Assembly: GCA_004764695.1 (NCBI GenBank) | Contig: SMSO01000034.1 | Coordinates: 4,162,501 to 4,226,500, forward strand | Origin: Schizochytrium sp. TIO01 | Lineage: Eukaryota > Sar > Bigyra > Thraustochytrida > Thraustochytriidae | DNA: 64,000 nt | Direction of reading: 5' to 3' | Part shown: one piece after another, positions 10,931 through 20,909 of the stretch | Position numbering within the stretch: the first letter of the stretch is position 1 | Layout: every line of letters starts with the position of its first letter | Notes under the pieces: model-generated | The model's database searches: none | What the model was told of the DNA's origin: nothing | What the model saw: the letters and a program-made list of their open reading frames with translations, nothing else | Translations under genes and position numbers: made by a program

Positions 10931-10973
10931 GGTTAACAAGGCAGATGACACACCTTGTTTACCGTTGAGCACT
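10931..10973. repeat. Imperfect inverted repeat, 11-bp arms
   Basis: GGTTAACAAGG and CCTTGTTTACC pair with one mismatch around a short loop. The element lies directly beside the next inverted repeat. Confidence 0.6.
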
Positions 10974-11000
10974 ACCTATTAATAAGTACTTAATAGGTAG
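10972..11000. repeat. Perfect inverted repeat, 11-bp arms
   Basis: CTACCTATTAA (10972-10982) and TTAATAGGTAG (10990-11000) are exact reverse complements around the 7-nt loop TAAGTAC. A related GGTAGGTTAGATAG stretch follows. Confidence 0.85.
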
Positions 11001-12000
11001 GTTAGATAGTAAGATAGTAGGTAGTCATCTTAAGAGAGTAAATTTAGGCGCCTAATACGATCTTTTTCCTACTTTTCGAATGTAAACGGGCAGCATTAGA
11101 TAGACAACTATGAGCTAAACAAAGGGATACAACCGTAAAGATACATTCATATGTAAAGCTGATCGCAAAATGATCTGCTTTCCAAAGAAAGTGTATCTTT
11201 GCTCAGTTACATTTGCACATTAAAGTATGAAGAATTTACAGTCTATTTTTGAAAGTTGTGCTCTCATAAATTATGGAGATTTTATCTCCGCTGCGTCTGT
11301 TTCCTCTATGTAAGTGTGTAATACAATATGCTACGTAAACAACAGAGCAATTGTTATGTATCACCAAATAAAACAATTGATTGTCTAGGCCAAAGTTTAG
11401 TTTTGCTGTACGAGGTAGTACAAAGCTTGTTTTCATGCATACTGCATTGATGTAAGGATTAAAAATCCATGTAATTGTTCGATTTAATTTTTGCAAAGCT
11501 AGCTTAAGCGTATCAAGGCCACCTCAAAAATTCATTCTATGATATCTTTTGGACCCCAGTCAGGATTTCATTTTTCTCGCTGAATATTTTGCAATTAAAG
11601 ATTGCATTGAGGTGATCTTTATCCTCGATTCTTTCCAAGAAAGCAGCTATTTGTTTGCATTTGATATAAGAGTATATCGTTATGACATTTGAGTTCCGGC
11701 ATAGAAATATCACCATCCAAGAGCTTGCATATTCATCTTTTGTAATGCTTGTTTGAAGACCTAAAATATCCAATTCAATAAACTTTATAAATGATGTACA
11801 TGTTGATTCGTTGAATCTTATAGAAGGCACAGCATCAATCTACATTAGATAAGGGAGAGCTTGTTTTTCCTGTTGAAGGGGCTAGTGATAACTCTGATTA
11901 TTGTTTGTAAACTTTTCCAAACCTTAATCTTCACCAAAGATATTAATCAATGGCTCCACCATACAAAGAGTATGAAACATGATTCAAAAGTTAAGAGCCG

Positions 12001-13500
12001 CATGAATTATAAGGTTGCGCTTCTGTTCATATGTGTCATATGTGAAGATTTAAAGTTGTGCTTTAAAATTATGATCATGTGTGAAGATTTAAGGTTGCGC
12101 TTAAAATTGTGTTCTTGTGTGAGGATTTTAAGTTGTGCTTTAAATTATGATCGTGTGTGAAGGTTTAAAGTTTGGAAATAGTGAACATGCGGCATTCTTT
12201 AATTGGTCTGAGAGATTGTTTTGGCTTGAGTTCTTACTCTGGCTATCTATCTTTTCCAAGGAGTTGCAGTTGGCGACCAAAAGTGATTATACAATGGAAA
12301 TTGAAGGACCTACATTCTCATCAACGACATCTTTGCAAAAGTGCTCAGCATCATCAATATTATCAGATCATGGAGGTTTTATGTAAGATATATATTCTAC
12401 TTGCCCGGTGCTCAATCGGAAGCCTTGGATTTGATTAATAATGCAATTTTTCTTCTTCTATATATTTCCCTATAGTTGTCCGCTCGAATTATTAGTCTTA
12501 CTGTCCAGCTCATTCTCTTTAAGTGTACTATCTTGAAGCTTTGAGAATACTTATTCTTCGTTTGACATCAGATAACTTGTGCTTTGCCTTACTCAACCCA
12601 ATGGATATTTTAAATTTATATGCTGGCTACGTCCCACAAGATCATAAGAAAGCTGGCTTTCACGTTTATCAGTTCAAGTTCATTTGCATCGTGGATTGAT
12701 GAATCCATGTGGAAGCACAAATTTCGATGGATCATTCATCAGTCATCCACCCAAGACACGCTCCAGCAACGTTGCGCGAAAAATTTGTGATTCTAAAGTA
12801 AGTCTCTTCTACTCATTTACCTGCACAAAACCATAACCATACAGGATACTCTCTGAAAATGACAAGGTTCTTGCACAAGCACAAGCAAAGAAATCCACGC
12901 CCAAGTCGTTAGTCCCGTTGTAGTTATATGATTGCACTCAATATTCTACCATTCTAATATTCCTCTGTTGCGAAGATACAGAAAAGTAAGTTTCCAACAA
13001 GCACATTTGTTAATTTTAACAATATGTTCGTACAGAATTCATGGCAGGAGTTCCTTCTTCTTAACTTTTGCTCCCTTTATAGAACCTATGGGACTCATGC
13101 GAGAGGAGGCTCCCAACTATTATCACTCAGGCCACCACGCCATGTCACAAAGCTGTCGTGTGTAGCATAAAACGCCAGTCCGGGGCTGTATTATAACCGA
13201 GACTCACAAAAAGAAAAGCAAGTTTTGTTTTATCTTTCTTTGAAAGTAAGTAGAAAAGCGGCTACTACTACCCCCTTAGTACCCAGTATTTTCAGCAGCA
13301 TTCTAAAAACAGATAGACTGGAGAGAAAAGTAAACAAAAGCTACTTGAAGCTTGCCATCAAGAGACAAGCTTAAACTCGCCCAACGCTAGTATTCGACAA
13401 ATGCGATCGATCATAATTAAATTATCTTTCTAGGGCCTCCACTTTACAGCAAGGAAGACACTCAGCAGGTTCGGGTAGTATCGATTCTCTATTCTAGAGC
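12001..13500. other. Gene-poor block I, second part
   Basis: This is AT-rich DNA that contains the ~39-bp tandem repeat listed separately. Open frames at 12147-12438 read across or next to the repeat and have no domain or coding-like composition. Nothing else is recognised. Confidence 0.5.
12005..12180. repeat. ~39-bp tandem repeat, about four degenerate copies
   Basis: The core TGTGAAGATTTAAAGTTGTG recurs with starts near 12041, 12080, 12118 and 12156, a period of 38-39 nt. A further partial copy (AAGGTTGCGCTT) begins near 12010. Copies differ by several substitutions and one-base indels, so the array is old or weakly constrained. Confidence 0.85.
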
Positions 13501-14050
13501 ACTTGAAGGTCAAAAGGAAGTGTAGTGTGTATTTGTATCAACCTGGGTGGCGGTCAATGGCCAGCGAGCGACTTTCTCTGCGTAATTGTAGAACTACCCT
13601 GTCATCTGAGCGTTGGAGACCCTGCTCAGAAGGCAAAGCGCATGCGCTAAAGACGATCAACCCTTTGGCACAAGAATACGATGCAAGTCTCGCCATTATT
13701 AATTCTTTCAGATTAGATTCTTCAACTTCGTGGGCCAAACACTCCACGCCAGCCATTCGATTCAGACTTTTGCATCATCATGATCAGCATAAACTCTCAG
13801 TCTGGCCCCAAAAGCATCATATTAGCCAGAACCTAAGTTCTACTTACCTCTTTGCATCCAATTCAGGTCCGTAGGTACTTGGCGAATTTGTATACCACGA
13901 TGATTGATCCCCAAAATGGTATGAGTGATATGCTTAAAGCTCACCTTGTACGGGTGGCTGAATGCGATTGAGCATGAAAGCTGTAGAAGTAAAGAATCTG
14001 TTGTAGCGAAAGAGACCCCCGAGGAAGAAGCCATTTAGCAGCATGGTATG

Positions 14051-14146
14051 TAGGTAGGTAGTTGGTCACCCTCTTGACGATGAAACCTGAATGATTGATC
14101 ATTGCAAACGTGACTAGTTGAGGTCGTGTAACTGGGTACCTACCTA
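14051..14146. repeat. Possible small element with 10-bp terminal inverted repeats
   Basis: TAGGTAGGTA (14051-14060) and TACCTACCTA (14137-14146) are perfect reverse complements 76 bp apart. No target-site duplication is visible next to them, so a MITE identity is not shown. Confidence 0.4.
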
Positions 14147-14487
14147 GCTTACGACCCTCGCTAAGTATGTATTTGTTTTCTCAGCTAATACTACCAATTC
14201 TTTGGTGCCAAAGTTCCTCCACCTAATCGATGAAAGTCATAGCAACAATATAGGAAATTCTCTGTCCTAACCTTGGAGATCTTTGACACTTTGCTCCAAG
14301 TTCAATTTCTTGTAAACTTGAGGAAATCTCAAGCCTTGCATTCAATCGAAACACTTACTTGCTACTCGCGCACCATCCGTTCCTGGTTCTTTGATGGCGT
14401 CAAGCACGCACGGCATCAGGGAGACAACTCCTGTTTAGGGAAGGACTGCCGCCACTGGAAGGTCCCCCCCAAATCGGGGGAGGTGCC

Positions 14488-14510
14488 TGATTGATTGATT
14501 GATTGATTGA
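14488..14510. repeat. (TGAT)n microsatellite
   Basis: Five to six uninterrupted TGAT units follow a short C-run/G-run pair at about 14464-14481. Confidence 0.9.
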
Positions 14511-15604
14511 GGGAGCTAGAACGTGCCAGGATTGTGGCCTCGAGCTCTTCAGCGATGACGGCCGTCTTGGCCATGGATAAGAGGAGGCCAGGGTTCGCGA
14601 GTTGGTGGTCGGCAACTCTTGCTGGTGTCAATCTGATGGGCGAGGGGAACCCAAGAATTCAGGATCGTCAAGGCCAGCCAATCAGCCAGCCGTCTTTCGG
14701 CAGGACTTGCGAATGAATAGTTGCAATCTTCAAACTTTTACACTGTGACTGCCTACGCGCTCGCTGATGGGCACCAGTGATGCGTTGGCGGGTTTGTCCA
14801 GAAAGGCAGTCGCTTGGCAGCATACTCGGAGCATGGTCGGCCAGGAATTTTGTAATTTGTCACAAGGTCGTAAGAAGAGGGGTGTAAGAGAAATGAAGGA
14901 TTCCAAATGACCACCAGCTATGGATAGAATGCGAGGTTGATATTATAGTTGGTAATTGTTTCTTGGGCGCCTTTTAGCGAAAAGTAATGACAAGGTACTT
15001 TCCAGTGGAGGAGTATTCGAATAAATAATGAACAAACACATAAACAAAAAATATTTTATTTACTTTACAGAATTTGTTTTTTTACCATGGAGTTATCCCC
15101 ACTATATGGAATATTATTATCTATATATGTAGTTAAACAATGTTCTTTTTAAAAATACATTTTAAAATCACATGATGTACTATCTAACAATAAATATAGA
15201 CATATGTATTCCATCACATTGTCTATTTGCATTAGCAGAGTTCACATGGTTACAACTAAAAACTTGAATAGAAAGACTTCAAATGTTTACACTTTAGAAA
15301 AAAGAAAGAGAAAAACAAATCTGATTAAAATAAAAACTAAAACTAAATAAATTATTAAATAAATAATTTTTACATTTTTAGTTTTAAAAAAACTTGATCT
15401 ATCTTGAAAGGTATTACAAGAGTAGAATTACATCATGCCTGGTCGAATAAAGTTCAAGACACAGGCGATTCTCGCGAATGACAAAATTGACCAAGCCATA
15501 TGCTAAACATATGCGCCTATAACACGAATAAGTTGTGAATAGTTCACGTGAGAGTTTATGATGCAGCAGAGCGATTTGCATTTTGCACTCAAAGACAAGA
15601 ATGT

Positions 15605-15627
15605 TCCCACATCTTTCGGATGTGGGA
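15605..15627. repeat. Perfect 9-bp stem, 5-nt loop
   Basis: TCCCACATC (15605-15613) pairs exactly with GATGTGGGA (15619-15627) around TTTCG. It does not match the histone 3' stem-loop consensus. Function is unknown. Confidence 0.7.
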
Positions 15628-17225
15628 GATCTAAGATGATCATAGCAGGAGACGTGATTAGAAGATTCTTAGGAGAACAAAAACGATGAGTTCTAAGTGA
15701 CAAAATATGCAACAGATTCATAGAACAAAAAAATGTGAACAAAATTATAGATCCTACAATTTTCGTGAAGCACCATTATTTCGACCCTTGTAGATTCACT
15801 TTACCTATTTTTAGCACTAGGCTTGCAAGGAGCACATATAATATCCTTTCACAGAACTTCTAAGCGCATACAATCTCAACATGTATACTCCGAGGCGTGA
15901 GTAAGAGCTTCTCGACGTGCAGTTTTTCTGTAAACTTGTGCTGCCAGTTTCTCTTTTGCAGCCCCGTTGCATACGCCTGACCTGGCAATGACAGGATGTT
16001 AGACATAGAATCGCTCAGCCTTTCGCCATAGAACTCACTTTAGTTTAACGTTAACTCAATAGTAAACAAAGTTTTCGCACGTCTCCAACAACCTGCAGCG
16101 GATTCTGTATTTATTTATTCCGCACAACTCTTCCACGAAAGATCCCCTCCTATCACTGCCTAATTAATTATTCTGGGCGACCTTTCCAAAACAGGCACAG
16201 CCCTAAAGAGAGCTGATTACAATAACAACTGCAGTGTGTGGCAAAAGTCTCGTGGAATCCCCATTTCGCCTTGGCCTCTGAAGTTCATTGTTCAATCTTT
16301 GAGAACCGCAAAGCGCACGCTGTACTAGACAGAGCGCTCGCAACGTTTCCAGCAAGTTGCTCGCACAGCTTATTGTTACTTGCTGTCCCATTTCTCACCT
16401 CCTAATTAAAAAAACTCCATTTTGTCTGAGTTCCGTGCCGTGCTCTCACCCAGAGATGCATATATGGTGGAATGAGGATATTTGATTGACCGATGCTTTC
16501 AAAGTTGGTTTCATCAAACAAAACAAAAAAGACTTGCAAGTTCTATCCCGATCTACCAAACTGCCTCAAGTCTGCCAGCTGTCCCTCCATGTCCAAATTC
16601 ACCGCTATGATCCGAGCCCCCCCACTATCCGTTCTGCCATTTTCCAATTCATAGCCGACTCTTGCGAACGAGCAGGTACCTGGTACTCTCCATGTTTGAT
16701 TAAGTAGACCACGTCGCTTTCAGCCCTTCTCCAGCGGGGCGCTGAGAACGCTCTTGAGCCAGAGCTCCCTGCTTTCTGATCAATAATCGCTGGCGCCATC
16801 AACCTGTATATCCAACTTCTTAGCTCTTGCCACCTGCGGCTGGCACGAGCGGTTCCGGATATGAAGTTCCTGGCGGGCCCAGATTTGGAAACTTTTGAGG
16901 CTTGCAGTCTCCGCAGACACACCCGCGTTCTCGCACGTTCGAACCGGCTGGGAGCACTTCGCAGAACCGGCAGATACAGATACTGCTGTTAAGTAGGCAC
17001 ACCTACGCCAAAGATAAGAAATGAAAGAAACACAACACAATCAAATCAGTTCACAACGCGAATGGAAACTGGCTAACAAATACGCCGCAGGCCGTCCAGA
17101 GCAGCAGAGGCCAGAGCCAGAACGGGCTCCAAGCTCTGAGCTGGCGACAGGTACCTGCTGCAGCAGGCTTTGCAATGTCTGAGAAATCTTAGGTTGGTTT
17201 GAAATAGGGGTTTGCAATAGAAGGC

Positions 17226-17346
17226 GGGAAACTTCAATTTGAATCTAAATTTGATTTGAATTTGGATTTGGATTTGAATTTGAATTTGAATCGGATTTGA
17301 ACGAGCCCTGTCTCAAGCTTGAGCTTGAGCTTGAGCTTGAGCTTGA
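17226..17346. repeat. GAATTT-type and (AGCTTG)n hexanucleotide repeats
   Basis: TTTGAATTTGGATTTG iterations (to about 17298) are followed by an exact (AGCTTG)n run at 17315-17346. The period of six keeps frames open on both strands and gives spurious Leu-Glu/Ser-Asn repeat proteins. Confidence 0.85.
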
Positions 17347-18527
17347 CCTACAGAAAACCTCACATCTCATCGCAAGCGCAAGCCCTGATGGCGCAGCTCG
17401 ACTGCAGTTTCTTCTGCCTCTGCACAGGGCTGCTCGCGAAGCCTGCGCTTTCAAAGGTGCACTCCTGCGAACGGAAGATGCTTGCGTTGAATGCGGAACG
17501 AAGAAAAGGAAAGATACTGCTATTGCCGCAGTTGCTGTGCCAGTGGAGCGAGCGACCGTCTGCCCAAGCCATCCCACTAGGCGAGCCGGGCTTCCAATGC
17601 AAGCAGCGACATTGCGTAAGGTGAATTGAGCACCACGCAGCGGCCTGCTCAGGCTTGCGCTGCGGCCTCGGCCTCCATCTCTTCAGGCCTAAGAACTCTT
17701 TCTTCTTCGTTCCTGTTTCAAGTTACCTTTCCGCTATCATATCACATATAGTGCGAAAAAGAAGCAAGTGTTTTGTTCGACCTACTATGATTACTACGGA
17801 GGGTCCTAAGTATGCCGCAATTCATTTGTTTTTTCACTTTGTATTTTTAATTTAAAATGAAGACATTTTTTAATTTAAAAAATAGGCATTATTCTACTAT
17901 ACTTTATTAAAAAAACATTTCAAACATTTCAAAAACATTTATTTATGTATAAAATAAAAGCATGTGTAAACCAAATATTGTATTCGCTTCTTCGAAATAG
18001 CGTACAGTGCTCCGTCGCTTATAATCCTACATCTCCCTCCACCCAAACCATGTTGTTTCCCGCAAGAGGCATTCGATTCAGTATTCGAGTGAGCGCCTCG
18101 AAAGGGATTTCTGGTTGTTTTTGCACACACTAAGGAACTGAAGTGATTCTAAACTGTTTCCATTCCACATCAATAACTAACTAACTAGCTACAGCAATCA
18201 ATGAAACACCGTAAACAATTAGGATGTTCTTTGTTGGACCCTTTTCTCCTCTTCGAAGAAAGAAGCAGCAAAGGCGGAAACAGAGAACCCTGCGAGGAAT
18301 TCGCGCCCTTCGTGCTCAGCGCCAAGGGACGCCCGAGGCCGCCTCCGGCGCCGCCCTCGCTCGCAGCCTGCCAGGGGAAACGGGTGGGCGGAGGGGGGCT
18401 GCGAGCGGCCTGGCGGCCTCGCCCGCCTCGAGAGAACTGGCAATTCTGAAGACTTTCTCTCTCTCTCTCGCTCCGTGTATCTTCAACTTAGATAGACATG
18501 TATCTCTCCGCGCATTCATTCCGCGAC

Positions 18528-18599
18528 CATTATTATTATTTATCATTATTATTATTATTATTTATCATTATTATTATTATTATTATTGTCATTATTATG
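18528..18599. repeat. (ATT)n / ATC microsatellite
   Basis: Blocks of ATT triplets are separated by TTATC. The pattern ATTATTATTATTTATC occurs twice, which indicates a local duplication of the microsatellite. Confidence 0.9.
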
Positions 18600-18663
18600 G
18601 AGAGGTGATCGAAGATGTGCGTGCATTCACGGCCTTTCAAGTACTTAAGGAGAAAGGAGAATA

Positions 18664-18816
18664 AGTCAATGAGTCAATGAGTCAACGAGTAAAGATGTTC
18701 TTTTCGATGGTGGATCAGACTGAGAGAGGTTCACGACATCATTTTGCATTAGTTTAGTTGTGGAGCAGTCAGAATGAGCGATTGAGCGATTGAGCGATTG
18801 ATCGATTGATCGATTG
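18664..18816. repeat. 8-bp minisatellite arrays GAGTCAAT and GAGCGATT/GATCGATT
   Basis: GAGTCAAT-type units occupy about 18664-18690. Three GAGCGATT units and about three GATCGATT units follow at 18776-18816. The second array looks like the first unit type after single-base drift. Confidence 0.8.
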
Positions 18817-18915
18817 TGATTCGCAGTTGGAAAGTAAGAGCAGGAAATCAGAGGTTTTGTAATGAGGGGCGTTGTTGATTGATGGGTTCAAATTCCTCTC
18901 CCTCCGTTGAACTTG

Positions 18916-18949
18916 GAGAAGAAGAAGAAGAAGAAGAAGAAGAAGAAGA
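18916..18949. repeat. (GAA)n microsatellite
   Basis: About eleven GAA triplets give a purine tract. It lies outside any supported coding region. Confidence 0.9.
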
Positions 18950-19790
18950 GAGGAGCAACGAACTCGATGCTGGAAAGGACGGAGGGCAGGCAGTCAGTCC
19001 TTCGTCAGTCGGTTTCGAAGCTCTCCACCGATGAGCCATTTCGATGGCCGTTCGAACAGAGGGTTTTCAAAAGCAGACGCACAGTCAGACAGTCAGACAG
19101 TCAGACAGACATAGACCTTGGAGAGAGACACACAATCAAACGAAGAGCGCGATTTCTTTCTTCTTCTCTCCATCTGCGAAAGGATTTCGAGTTATTCTTC
19201 TGCCGGGAAGAAGAAAGCGTATTTTAAAAGTAACATATTTCACTATATGAATTTATTCATTTTGAAATAAGATAATAATAATAACAATAATAAGATTTGG
19301 AAAAAGATAAACGAAGAAGTTGCAAAAAAGGAATGATGGGAGCATTGAATTCTGCGAGTTTAATCTTCAAATACACGGCCGGACAGGTCCGGCGCGAGGA
19401 GCCTTCATCCTTCCCTGGCGCCTTCGCATTCACATCGCGAGGCGGATCGAAGGGTGTCTGCGAAGAAGCACACTCAAGTCGTCACAAAAACTCGGATTGC
19501 GAGGTACAAAACTACTCGAAAGAAAGCAGCGGAAGTGGGAACCAAACACGATCTGATGTATTGATTGACTGAGGAGACGATGAAAAAAAAGGAAAGTGCT
19601 AAACAAGGGGAGAAATCAAACAATCGCTCAGCGATGTCTTTGGAGCGCCCGAAGCGGGCACGTCGAAGAGCCAACGCGTGCTATGCCTCGCTTCCTTTGG
19701 CTTTCTCCGGGCGCCCTTCTCCGAAGCTTGCGAAGCCACTCTCACAAACCTGGAGGAAGGAGGTGGTTTCTAACCAACTATCTCTGTGTT

Positions 19791-19815
19791 TGTCTGTCTG
19801 TCTGTCTGTCTGTCT
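19791..19815. repeat. (TCTG)n microsatellite
   Basis: Six TCTG units are followed by ATCTATGTCTATG-like drift. Confidence 0.9.
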
Positions 19816-20909
19816 ATGAATAAATCAATCGATGGTTCTATCTATGTCTATGTATATAACTGTTTTTTAATTCTTAGTAAATTAATAAAATAATGTAATT
19901 GGATTTTATAAAACAAAGCCCTCCTTTCGATTGATTGAGGATAACTATCTATTATCTATCCATTGTCAGCAGCACAGCTAGTAAATAGTACTACGTCCTA
20001 CTTAGGAGGTACGTACAGATTTGACTCGAATTGATGAGATATCTGTGTTCTCTTCTTTGTACTTTCCTGTGTGTTGAAAGAAGGAGCAAATATGCTTCAG
20101 GTGCCGGTACGACCTGCAGTGCCAATCGCGTTTCGGGCTGTCCATGGCCAGCTTCGTTGGAGACCTGCCTGATAAGCTTGACCTGAGTCCATCTCGAAAG
20201 GCACCACGTATGAAGCAGCAGAAGAGTTGGCTTCGACTTGAAGGCACGGATTGGAAATCTGAAATCTCCAGGTCGTTAGAAGTTTTCAAAAGCAGGAAAA
20301 CATTCATTCTTTTCTTCCGCTGCTCGCTCAGGGAAGAAAGAAGTAGCCATTAATGAAGCGGGCCTATAGGACGAGCATAGCGAATACTCGTAGTACCCTG
20401 AGCGTTTTCCAACTGGGTCCTATATATTACACTAATTAAGAGCTTTCCTCAGGTAGTGTTCTCTTTTTTTATTTTTTATTATTATTAAAATAACTAAAAT
20501 TTAAAATTTAAAGATAGTCATTGCGTGTTTTAAAAATAAATGTTGTCATTTTTGGTTAAAATAAAAAACAACTTTTATTGAAGAATGTTTCACTTCTTCT
20601 TCGTGTAATCATAGGGAATGAAAAAAAAAAAAAAGCAATGATATGTAGAGGTGACTCGAAAAGAGAGAGAAGCGAATTGTTTCATCATAGTACAACTATT
20701 GCATAAGTTACGTCACAAGTTTTTTCTTTTAATAAGTTTTTTTATAAGTTTTTTTTTTAAAAAGTTTTTCTTTTTAATAAAATAAATATAATGATAAAAA
20801 TCTTTTTGAAAGCTTCTTTTTGATGTGAAAGAAAAGAAGGACGAAGAAGGAGGCAGCAGCAAACCAAATTCATTCCTTCCCTCGCTGTAGTGTCGAGATC
20901 TTTGGCACC

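Larger units (their letters stand above)
9406..12000. other. Gene-poor block I, left part
   Basis: This stretch starts with the eIF3c promoter side (GC-rich to about 9850) and becomes AT-rich. A pyrimidine-rich CTAACTAT/CTAGCTAG simple-sequence tract occupies about 9901-10040, and two adjacent inverted repeats lie at 10931-11000. Short frames on either strand (up to 97 codons) have no recognisable domain. I see no tRNA-like A/B box pair. Confidence 0.55.
13501..17200. other. Gene-poor block I, third part
   Basis: A mixed-composition stretch contains a 96-bp element with 10-bp inverted ends (14051-14146), a TGAT microsatellite (14488-14510), a 9-bp stem-loop (15605-15627), an AT-rich segment around 15000-15400 and two AGGTACCT palindromes (16674-16681, 17149-17156). 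The longest plus frame (13503-13874, 123 codons) has no recognisable domain and begins at an arbitrary ATG, so I do not call it a gene. Confidence 0.5.
17201..20909. other. Gene-poor block I, right part, upstream of glycine dehydrogenase
   Basis: Dense simple repeats dominate: GAATTT and AGCTTG arrays (17226-17346), ATT/ATC (18528-18599), GAGTCAAT and GAGCGATT arrays (18664-18816), GAA (18916-18949), CAGA/CAGT (19080-19110) and TCTG (19791-19815). A GC-rich patch lies at 18290-18430. Frames here translate to low-complexity strings. The last 170 bp before the next gene are T/A runs (about 20730-20800) followed by a purine-rich leader. No gene or RNA is recognised. Confidence 0.55.

Noticed and set aside
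13503-13874. 123-codon plus frame in gene-poor block I
   Set aside because: No domain, no coding-like codon pattern and no supporting context.
15605-15627. Histone-type 3' stem-loop
   Set aside because: Stem and loop sequences do not match the histone consensus and no histone gene is nearby.
17245-17629. Frames of about 110 codons on both strands across the hexanucleotide repeats
   Set aside because: The six-base period keeps all frames open; products are Leu-Glu and Ser-Asn repeats without other support.
18201-18664. 146-codon plus frame and overlapping frames in the GC-rich patch
   Set aside because: Translation is Arg/Ala/Pro low complexity followed by poly-Ile/Tyr from the ATT microsatellite; no domain.
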